This document shows, piece by piece, positions 57,960 through 64,000 of a stretch of 64,000 nt of DNA. This DNA is from Fibrobacter succinogenes (GTDB lineage: Bacteria > Fibrobacterota > Fibrobacteria > Fibrobacterales > Fibrobacteraceae). Within the stretch, counting starts at the first letter, position 1; each line of letters begins with the position of its first letter. Position numbers and translations under genes: made by a program. A model generated the notes under the pieces. That model had not been told where the DNA came from and searched no databases. It saw only the letters and a program-made list of their open reading frames with translations. The stretch lies in the NCBI GenBank assembly GCA_902776765.1, contig CACYRP010000003.1, positions 153,996 to 217,995 on the forward strand, read 5' to 3'.

Positions 57960-59360
57960 ATGAATACGCTATTGAATTTTGACAGCGAGCATTTGTGGCA
58001 CCCGTATGCTGCGCTGAAAAATACCCCCGCAAGATTCCTTGCAAAGTCGGCTCACGGAACGACAATTGAAACAGCCGACGGTTTGAAATTGATTGATGCC
58101 GTATCGAGCTGGTGGTGCATGGCTCACGGGCATAACGCTCCTGAAATCGTCGAAGCCATCCAGAAGCAAAGCGAAAAGATGTGCCACGTGATGTTCGGCG
58201 GTTTTACGCATGAACCTGCGATTGAACTTGGCGAGAAACTTGTGAACTTTTTGCCCGAGGGCTTGAACAAGATTTTCTTTGCGGATTCGGGAAGCATCGC
58301 CGTGGAATGCGCCGCCAAGATGGCGGTGCAATACCAGCATTCGCTCTCCCGCCCGGAGCGCTGTAAGTTGGTCGCCTTGAAGGGCGGCTACCACGGCGAT
58401 ACAGCAGGCGCGATGGCTTTGAGCGATCCCGATGGCATGCATACGCTTTTCCGCGGAATCATGCCGCACCATTACTTTGCGGAACGCCCGAACTGCCGTT
58501 TTGACGAAGCTTGGAATCCGGCGGATTTTGCTTCGATGGAACGCGTTGTCGAAGAGCATAAAGATGAAATTGCAGCTGTCATTTGCGAGCCTGTTTTCCA
58601 GGGCGGGAATGGCATGTGGCTTTACAATGCAGGTTACTTGAAGGCACTTCGCGAGCTTTGCGACCGCTATGGCATCTTGCTTATTTTGGATGAAATTGCT
58701 TCGGGATTTTACCGCACGGGCCCGCGCTTTGCGATGATGCATACCGCGAATGTCGGCGGGGAATGCCGCGAAGGTCGCGCCGATAATGCCCGCGAAAACT
58801 GCGCCGATGCCGTTTGCGAAAATAAATGCGCTGACTTTATAAAGCCTGACATTATGTGCATTGGCAAGGCGCTTACGGGTGGAAGCATCACGATGGCGGC
58901 TTGCGTTGCTTCGGAGAAGGTCGCCGATACAATTACGAATAGCAAAATCCCTGCATTTATGCATGGTCCAACGTACATGGCAAACCCGCTTGCTTGTGCT
59001 GCGGGCATTGCCTCGCTTTCACTGTTTGAGACTCGCGATTACGAGGCGAGCGTGAAGCGTATTGAAAAGCGCCTTCGCGCTAACCTAGAACCGCTCCGTG
59101 CGCTTGAAAATGCAGCCGATGTGCGTGTGCTTGGGGCGATAGGCGTTTTGGAACTGAAGGCGAAACCGTCCGCAGACGACATTCTGCGTGTGATTCGCGA
59201 GACCGGAGTGTGGCTCAGACCGTTCTGCAATTACGTTTATACCATGCCGCCATTCATCACCAGCGATGCTGAAATCGACCGCATCTGCGAAGCGATCAAG
59301 TTGATTGGTGAATGTGAACCTGCGCCGGTTATCGAAGGCGATGACGAATTCCATGAATAA
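57960..59360 (+). CDS. bioA: adenosylmethionine--8-amino-7-oxononanoate aminotransferase
   Basis: A 466-residue PLP aminotransferase for the third step of biotin synthesis. WHPYAALKNTPARF, GGYHGDTAGAMALSD, the PLP lysine in CIGKALTGGSI, and HGPTYMANPLACAAG fit BioA. Between GFYRTGPRFAMMHTAN and KPDIMCIGKAL there is an extra ~28-residue Cys-rich part coded by three near-repeats (58761-58835), not present in E. coli BioA. No Shine-Dalgarno is seen at the ATG. bioW, bioF and bioD follow after the diguanylate cyclase gene. Confidence 0.9.
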   Translation: MNTLLNFDSEHLWHPYAALKNTPARFLAKSAHGTTIETADGLKLIDAVSSWWCMAHGHNAPEIVEAIQKQSEKMCHVMFGGFTHEPAIELGEKLVNFLPEGLNKIFFADSGSIAVECAAKMAVQYQHSLSRPERCKLVALKGGYHGDTAGAMALSDPDGMHTLFRGIMPHHYFAERPNCRFDEAWNPADFASMERVVEEHKDEIAAVICEPVFQGGNGMWLYNAGYLKALRELCDRYGILLILDEIASGFYRTGPRFAMMHTANVGGECREGRADNARENCADAVCENKCADFIKPDIMCIGKALTGGSITMAACVASEKVADTITNSKIPAFMHGPTYMANPLACAAGIASLSLFETRDYEASVKRIEKRLRANLEPLRALENAADVRVLGAIGVLELKAKPSADDILRVIRETGVWLRPFCNYVYTMPPFITSDAEIDRICEAIKLIGECEPAPVIEGDDEFHE

Positions 59361-59375
59361 ATTCTATTTATAAAG

Positions 59376-59396
59376 ATGGCGGATCGAGTCCGCCAT
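59376..59396. terminator. hairpin between bioA and the diguanylate cyclase gene
   Basis: ATGGCGGA and TCCGCCAT pair perfectly around TCGAG. No T-run follows, so its terminator use is not sure. Its stem resembles that of 40181 and 63920 (GGCGG/CCGCC). Confidence 0.5.
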
Positions 59397-59400
59397 GACG

Positions 59401-60708
59401 TTAGCATTCAAACGGAACTAAGGTCACGCAGTTCCGTTTTTTCTTGGATACATAAAGCGCCTTGTCGGCAAAAGAGAGCATGTCTGAAACAATTCCGTCT
59501 CCGAATGTTCCGCCAAAGCTCATCGTCAACTTTACATCTGGGTAATCTTGCAAAATGATTTTTTCCGCCTCAGCACGCATCTGTTCAAGCCTGATTTTCA
59601 GGACTTTATGACTGATGTTTCTGAACGAAATTAGGAACTCGTCGCCTCCATAACGTACCACACGATCTAAATTACGAACAGAAAATCGCAAAATCGACGC
59701 CACGGCAGCAAGGGCTGCATCTCCACACTGGTGGCCGTAATTGTCGTTGATTTCCTTGAAAAAATCAATATCGGCCATGACAACCGCTTGGCTATTACGT
59801 GAAGATAACTTATCATCAAAATACTTGCGGTTCATCACTTGAGTCAAGGAATCTTTATAGATTTTGTCGTTTATTTCTGTAATTTCGCTATTTTTATTGG
59901 TAAAGCCGAATACTATTGATTCTTCGCCAGTTCGTACAACCTTCATCTCGACATATTGACCGAGCTCGTTGTGAAAGATTTTGGATAAACTACCGCCAAC
60001 TTGCAAGTATTCCTTAATATAGGATTCGTCAATTACTTTTCGGAGGCTGTCCCGATCCTCTTCGTGAACCGTCCTGTTGATGTATTTTTCAACAAGGACT
60101 TTGAACGGTGGCGGTTCTTTCGTGAGGCCAAGTGCATTTTTGATTCGGTCATTAATGCGGAAAATTTCCACCTTTTCAGTTGTAAAATCGACACCGACAA
60201 CAGAGGTATATCCGTTCATGAGCGCATTGATCATATTTTGTTGCTTGCGGTTTTGCTCCAAGAGTTCTTTCTCTTGTTCCAACTTTGTCATTTGCTCATT
60301 TACATTTTCGACAAGGTAGAGAACTCGACGTAATGGCTTTTCTTCGCCAATGCGAACAAACATCGCCTTACTCCAACCGTGAATCTTTCCATGAAAAATT
60401 TCTGAAATAACATTTGTATTTTTCAGGCGTTCTGGCAATGTGGAAAGAATCGTAAAATTTTTAATGGTTTCAACACTTTCCGGGCAAGCAAGGTTTACCA
60501 TGATGTTGGTAATACTTGCTTGTAATGTATTAGCACATTTCATAAATTTATCGATGAATTCGTTAGTCTTGATTGGATATGCAGTCATATTCTCAAGATC
60601 GAGTACATGCATCGAAATGTACAGTTCAGTTGTGGCGTAAGTTATAGCTGTGAAAAACTCCGCAGAGTTCACAGGAAAATCCGCTATAAAATTTTTGTAA
60701 TTACCCAT
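59401..60708 (-). CDS. diguanylate cyclase (GGDEF) with PAS-like sensor
   Basis: A ~435-residue soluble protein. The C-terminal domain has DSLTQVMNRKYFDD, ADIDFFKEINDNYGHQCGD and the active GGDEF itself in RYGGDEFLIS; RNLD five residues before it is an inhibitory I-site for product feedback. The middle (~165-270) is PAS-like, joined by a coiled coil (EQMTKLEQEKELLEQNRKQ). It should make cyclic di-GMP from GTP. Start: ATG 60708 chosen; ATG 60729 follows GGGAG and is possible. It lies in the biotin region on the other strand, perhaps by chance. Confidence 0.88.
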   Translation of the reverse strand: MGNYKNFIADFPVNSAEFFTAITYATTELYISMHVLDLENMTAYPIKTNEFIDKFMKCANTLQASITNIMVNLACPESVETIKNFTILSTLPERLKNTNVISEIFHGKIHGWSKAMFVRIGEEKPLRRVLYLVENVNEQMTKLEQEKELLEQNRKQQNMINALMNGYTSVVGVDFTTEKVEIFRINDRIKNALGLTKEPPPFKVLVEKYINRTVHEEDRDSLRKVIDESYIKEYLQVGGSLSKIFHNELGQYVEMKVVRTGEESIVFGFTNKNSEITEINDKIYKDSLTQVMNRKYFDDKLSSRNSQAVVMADIDFFKEINDNYGHQCGDAALAAVASILRFSVRNLDRVVRYGGDEFLISFRNISHKVLKIRLEQMRAEAEKIILQDYPDVKLTMSFGGTFGDGIVSDMLSFADKALYVSKKKRNCVTLVPFEC

Positions 60709-60804
60709 AATTGGTTCCGAAAAAATCATTGCTCCCGATATCAGTAAAAATATATTCATTTCGACGATAATGAATAAGTCTTTTTTCTAAATTGTGGCGC
60801 AAAA

Positions 60805-61599
60805 ATGCAGGCTCTTATGGATTACTACAGTTTAAAAATGCGGGCTTCGCAGCATGTGGGCGAAGGTGAAAATTCCCACGAACAGCATATTTCGGGTGCA
60901 GAACGCATTGTCAGTCGTGATTCCGTGGAAGCGGTTTGTACGGCAATGGTTCGCCGTGCGATGACCCATTCCAAAGGCGACCCGGATTTTATCAATGTGA
61001 AAATTGAAAAGGTTCACGAAAGCGACATCCAGATTTTGAAATCTTTACCGGTGACACGAATTGATGTGGAAACGTGGCAGGAAGGGTTGGAGAAAGCGTT
61101 TGGCTTGATTACTCCGCTGATGGCCCTTCGGCAGGCTCAGGGACCTTGTGATGGCGCAAAAAAACTTAAAGAAAAATTGCAGGATCTTCTGCGCGAAACG
61201 TTCCCCATGCGCGGGGCGATGCTTTACGATATCGCCACAGGAGAGCGTCTTGAACCGGACCACGCTCGCGGCGTGCGTGCAACTTATATGGATGCTTTGC
61301 ATTCTAGCGTGGTCGGTAGCTGCAAAAATCACTTTAACGAAGCGATTGTGCTTGCGACCAAGGTGGCAAACGCTCCCGGAATGGTGGCGGAATTTTGCGT
61401 TTCGGACGACCCGAATTACATCACGGGCTATGTGGCGAGCAAGGAACTTGGCTACGTGCGCATCATGAAGATGAAGGAATTGGGCGATGAAAACGGAGGC
61501 CGCATTTTCTTGTTTGATTCCCGCAAGGCTTCGGCTGAAGAATGCATTGAGTACTTGCAGAAGAAAAAAGTACTCGTGGATGTAGTTGGCAGAACTTAG
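60805..61599 (+). CDS. bioW: 6-carboxyhexanoate--CoA ligase (pimeloyl-CoA synthetase)
   Basis: A 264-residue ligase that joins pimelate and CoA using ATP, giving the first thioester for biotin. YSLKMRASQ, HISGAERIVS, MRGAMLYDIATGERLEPD, SDDPNYITGYVASKELGY are as in Bacillus BioW. Around residues 107-118 (LRQAQGPCDG) there is an additional stretch relative to B. subtilis, coded by a palindromic repeat (61124-61145). bioC/bioH are thus not needed. The stop TAG starts a repeat. Confidence 0.92.
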   Translation: MQALMDYYSLKMRASQHVGEGENSHEQHISGAERIVSRDSVEAVCTAMVRRAMTHSKGDPDFINVKIEKVHESDIQILKSLPVTRIDVETWQEGLEKAFGLITPLMALRQAQGPCDGAKKLKEKLQDLLRETFPMRGAMLYDIATGERLEPDHARGVRATYMDALHSSVVGSCKNHFNEAIVLATKVANAPGMVAEFCVSDDPNYITGYVASKELGYVRIMKMKELGDENGGRIFLFDSRKASAEECIEYLQKKKVLVDVVGRT

Positions 61600-61799
61600 A
61601 GCTTAGAACTTAGAACGAGTCATCCTGAGCGTGGTTTGCTTCGACAAGGCTCAGCACAGGCTTAAGCTCACCAACCTTATTAAGGTCCCTGAGCAAGCGA
61701 AGCGCGTCGAAGGGCGAAGGATCCAGGGCAGATTAGAATGAATAGATTGTCATTGCGAGGAGCGGAATGCGACGCGGCAATCTATAAATTAAAGTAACT
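61593..61799. repeat. composite block of four repeat types between bioW and bioF
   Basis: From left: AACTTAGAGCTTAGAACTTAG (the bioW stop TAG is within), then GTCATCCTGAGCG...CTTCGACAAGGCTCAG, GGTCCCTGAGC...CGAAGGG (61684-61714, the same family as the BioW insert), GAAGGATCCAGG, and finally ATAGATTGTCATTGCGAGG...GACGCGGCAATCTAT (61742-61787), a large palindrome with perfect ATAGATTG/CAATCTAT ends. Confidence 0.75.
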
Positions 61800-63080
61800 A
61801 TGAACGAACGAATTTTAGACTTTTTCACGAAAGATGCGCTTGAAGCGGCGCGAGCAAACAATACTTACCGCACGTTGCGTCACATCTCGACACCAGAAGC
61901 TTCGCATGTGACGATTGCGGGCAAGGATACGGTTTTGCTCGCTTCGAATTCTTATTTGGATTTGGCGAACGTACCCGAACTCAAGCAGGCGATGGCGGAG
62001 GCGGTTCTTGAATGGGGAACGGGTAGCGGTGGCGCTCGCCTCACGACGGGCAACAAGACTCCCCACGATGAACTTGAAGAATTTATTGCAAAGTTCAAGG
62101 GCGAAGAAGCGGCTATCGCGTTTAACACAGGCTACATGGCAAACGTGGGCACGATTTCGGCATTGTGCGGCAAGAACGATTTTATTTTCAGCGACGAACT
62201 GAATCACGCAAGCATTATCGATGGCATTCGTCTTTCCCGGGCAAAATGCTTTGTGTACAAGCACAACGACATGGCGGATTTGGAACGTGTGATTGGGGAG
62301 GCCAAGGCGGAATTCTTTGCACAAAGCGCATCGACAAACGCTGTTTTAAGTGATGCGGGAAATGCGAAACAAGTTGCGCATCCCTTCCGCGGGCTCATTG
62401 TGACCGACGCCGTTTTCAGCATGGATGGAGATTTGGCGAATTTGCCGGAGCTTTTGCGCATTGCTCGTGCTCGAGATTGCCTTTTGATGATTGATGAGGC
62501 GCATGTCACGGGCGTCCTTGGGCGCACGGGGCGCGGGCTTGCGGAACATTACAATTGTGAACATGCCGATGTGACTGTCGGGACGTTGAGCAAGGCCGTG
62601 GCCGCCGAAGGCGGCTTTGTCGCCGGTTCCAAGCAGTTGATTGAATTCTTGAAAAACAAGTCTCGCAGTTTCATTTTCACGACGGCGATGGCCCCTGCGG
62701 TAGCGGCGGCTGCACTCCACAATTTGCAGTTCATCGATGCGCACCCGGAGCGCATCCAGCAATTGCGTGACAACGTGAAATTCTTTTGCGATACCTTGCG
62801 CCTGCACGGGTTGCAAGTTCCGCAGACGGAATCGGCGATTATCCCGATTATCATTGGGGATGAAGCGAAGGCTTTGCGGATTTCGGAAACGCTCCAGAAT
62901 GAGGGAGTCTTGATTCCTGCAATCCGTTATCCGACGGTTGCAAAAGGGCAGGCACGCTTACGCGCGAGCCTCATGGCTACGCATACAAAAGAAGAACTTA
63001 AATTTGCTGCAATCAAAATCGCAGAAATTATAAAAAAAATAACTGGATCCTTCGACTTCGCTCAGGATGACAATACGTAA
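61800..63080 (+). CDS. bioF: 8-amino-7-oxononanoate synthase
   Basis: A 426-residue PLP enzyme that condenses pimeloyl-CoA and alanine. NSYLDLANVPEL, GSGGARLTTGNK, LMIDEAHVTGVLG, the PLP lysine in VGTLSKAVAAEGG and TESAIIPIIIGD are as in the family. The final 13 residues (ITGSFDFAQDDNT) extend beyond the normal end and are coded by a dispersed repeat (63041-63077). Relative to E. coli an insert of ~25 residues is also seen near 165-190 (AEFFAQSASTNAVLSDAGNA). Confidence 0.92.
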   Translation: MNERILDFFTKDALEAARANNTYRTLRHISTPEASHVTIAGKDTVLLASNSYLDLANVPELKQAMAEAVLEWGTGSGGARLTTGNKTPHDELEEFIAKFKGEEAAIAFNTGYMANVGTISALCGKNDFIFSDELNHASIIDGIRLSRAKCFVYKHNDMADLERVIGEAKAEFFAQSASTNAVLSDAGNAKQVAHPFRGLIVTDAVFSMDGDLANLPELLRIARARDCLLMIDEAHVTGVLGRTGRGLAEHYNCEHADVTVGTLSKAVAAEGGFVAGSKQLIEFLKNKSRSFIFTTAMAPAVAAAALHNLQFIDAHPERIQQLRDNVKFFCDTLRLHGLQVPQTESAIIPIIIGDEAKALRISETLQNEGVLIPAIRYPTVAKGQARLRASLMATHTKEELKFAAIKIAEIIKKITGSFDFAQDDNT

Positions 63081-63084
63081 ATGA

Positions 63085-63118
63085 ATAGATTGCTTCGCGA
63101 TAATATCGCTCGCAATGA
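63085..63118. repeat. ATAGATTGC palindrome, short version
   Basis: ATAGATTGCTTCGCG...CGCTCGCAATGACGA resembles the element at 61742-61787 (ATTGTCATTGCGAGG...GCAATCTAT) with half lost. It lies in the 62-base gap between bioF and bioD. Confidence 0.55.
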
Positions 63119-63142
63119 CGAGTTATAATTTAGGATGAAAAA

Positions 63143-63880
63143 ATGATTGATTTTTTATCTAAAGAATCTTCTCAAACCTCAAAGGGAGCCGTAGGCGACC
63201 GAGCCCGTACCTCATCGCCTAAAGGTTATTTCGTTACGGCGACGGGTACGGATGTCGGTAAAACTTTTATCACGGGTCTTTTGGTAAAAAAATGGCGCGA
63301 TTCCGGCATTGACGCGGGCTATTACAAGGCGGCTCTTAGTGGTGCTGAACTCCGTAATGGCAAGTGGATTGCGGGCGACGCTGATTACGTCAAGCGCATT
63401 GCAGGTCTCCCGGACTCGCAAGAACAGCTCGTCAGTTACGTTTACAAAGAGGCGGTTTCTCCGCACCTGGCCGCACAAAAAGAAGGCAATCCCGTTAATC
63501 TTTCTAAAGTTCAGGCGGACTTTAACGCAGCTTGCTCCCGCCACGAATTCATCTTTGCCGAAGGTAGCGGGGGAATCATTTGCCCCATCCGCTATGACGA
63601 CCAGAAAATCTTCCTCGAAGATATCATCAAGACGCTCAAGCTTCCGTTGCTTATCGTAACGACGGCGGCGCTCGGCTCCATCAACGCTTGCGTGCTCACT
63701 ATAGAATACGCTCGTAGTCGCGGCCTAGATATCCGTGGAATTATCGTGAACCGTTACGGCTGTAGCGGCAATTTTGAAATGGAAGATGACAATATCCGCA
63801 TGATGCAGGACTTGACAGGGCTTGAAATTCTTGCAAAAGTCAAGGACGGCGACAGCGATTTAGGCGTCGATACGTTTTAA
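63143..63880 (+). CDS. bioD: dethiobiotin synthetase
   Basis: A 245-residue ATP-dependent ligase for the last-but-one step of biotin. The P-loop is TATGTDVGKTF, Lys in YYKAALSGA is the substrate part, and EGSGGIICP the Glu/Gly loop. Before the first strand (YFVTATG) stand ~28 extra residues, part of which (KGAVGDRA) is coded by a dispersed palindromic repeat (63181-63203). Without it, the protein would begin near the standard start; no ATG/GTG/TTG is close to YFVTATG, so the insert lies in the expressed gene. TAAT/TTAG spacing to bioF is 62. Confidence 0.92.
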   Translation: MIDFLSKESSQTSKGAVGDRARTSSPKGYFVTATGTDVGKTFITGLLVKKWRDSGIDAGYYKAALSGAELRNGKWIAGDADYVKRIAGLPDSQEQLVSYVYKEAVSPHLAAQKEGNPVNLSKVQADFNAACSRHEFIFAEGSGGIICPIRYDDQKIFLEDIIKTLKLPLLIVTTAALGSINACVLTIEYARSRGLDIRGIIVNRYGCSGNFEMEDDNIRMMQDLTGLEILAKVKDGDSDLGVDTF

Positions 63881-63890
63881 TATTAGAAAA

Positions 63891-63945
63891 TTCCGACACC
63901 TTGTCGGAAAAACGCAAGAAAGGCGGATGCAATCCGCCTTATATT
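63891..63945. terminator. two hairpins after bioD, between convergent genes
   Basis: TTCCGAC/GTCGGAA (63891-63909) and AAGGCGGAT/ATCCGCCTT (63920-63940). The second is followed by TATATTT on the plus strand and by TTTCTT on the minus strand, so it may stop both bioD and the gene entering from the right. Confidence 0.65.
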
Positions 63946-63955
63946 TATAAGGGCT

Positions 63956-64000
63956 CTATTCTATTTTCGTACATCTAACCGAGAAGCCGTTAGCCTTCAA
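63956..64000 (-). CDS. FISUMP-domain protein, C-terminal end (partial)
   Basis: The minus-strand frame at the right edge reads LKANGFSVRCTKIE and stops at 63956. GFSVRC followed by a short charged tail is how Fibrobacter major paralogous domains end, so this is the last piece of such a protein. Only 14 residues are visible. Confidence 0.5.
   Translation of the reverse strand: MKANGFSVRCTKIE

Noticed and set aside
59401..60708. Diguanylate cyclase as a biotin regulator
   Set aside because: It lies on the opposite strand inside the bio region, but nothing in the sequence links cyclic di-GMP with biotin genes.
1..64000. tRNA, rRNA, CRISPR array, prophage, replication origin
   Set aside because: No T-loop/acceptor pairs, no rRNA stretches, no regularly spaced identical repeats with unique spacers and no phage or dnaA-type genes were found; the repeats seen are short-period or palindromic.

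Overview
The window is chromosomal DNA from a Fibrobacter species. Three things point to this genus. The GH16 beta-glucanase at 54232-55326 closely resembles the naturally circularly permuted 1,3-1,4-beta-glucanase of Fibrobacter succinogenes, including its Ser-rich linker and basic C-terminus. Proteins carry the Fibrobacter major paralogous (FISUMP) domain. Lipoproteins, beta-barrels, a GH10 xylanase and PPi-dependent phosphofructokinase fit a fibre-degrading, Gram-negative fermenter. I see no rRNA, tRNA, CRISPR array, prophage or intact insertion sequence.

Layout. 1-4102: end of an aryl-polyene type pigment cluster (exporter, KS, DH, KR, KS). 4144-5028: radical SAM protein. 5046-11797: leftward operon of four surface lipoproteins, three of them built from repeated Cys/Trp modules. 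12113-19958: GH10 xylanase, OmpA/TSP3 protein, two tiny genes leading into a LysM lytic transglycosylase, ankyrin lipoprotein. 20123-24753: dapB, an orphan YejB-like permease, and a guaA that is frameshifted and internally deleted. 25268-27178: AT-rich gene for a subtilase-like protein whose catalytic Ser position is Arg. 27314-31119: leucyl aminopeptidase, a beta-barrel gene behind a Fur-like operator, a Na/Ca exchanger. 31120-37499: outer-membrane protein, PHP phosphoesterase, RNase H and the agmatine-to-putrescine pair. 37658-43019: SurA-like PPIase, prfB with the classical programmed frameshift, PPi-PFK. 43071-47160: Rpn-type nuclease, FISUMP lipoprotein, Ogt, Alr. 47856-54043: TonB/AgmX-like protein, M29 aminopeptidase, beta-barrel protein, asd/ssb operon. 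54232-57651: beta-glucanase, secreted esterase, flavin reductase. 57960-63880: biotin genes bioA, bioW, bioF, bioD. The right edge holds the tail of another FISUMP protein.

The most unusual layer is between and inside the genes. Several families of short degenerate repeats start at or just after stop codons (TAGACGAAAG, TAGTTAC, TTAGGTT and TTAGTGG types), often as long inverted repeats or around a variable hairpin. Palindromic repeats of other families appear inside the biotin genes, where they add in-frame residues to BioW, BioF and BioD; BioA carries a separate minisatellite-like insert. These patterns are read from the sequence. Whether the elements are mobile, act as terminators or have another function is inference.
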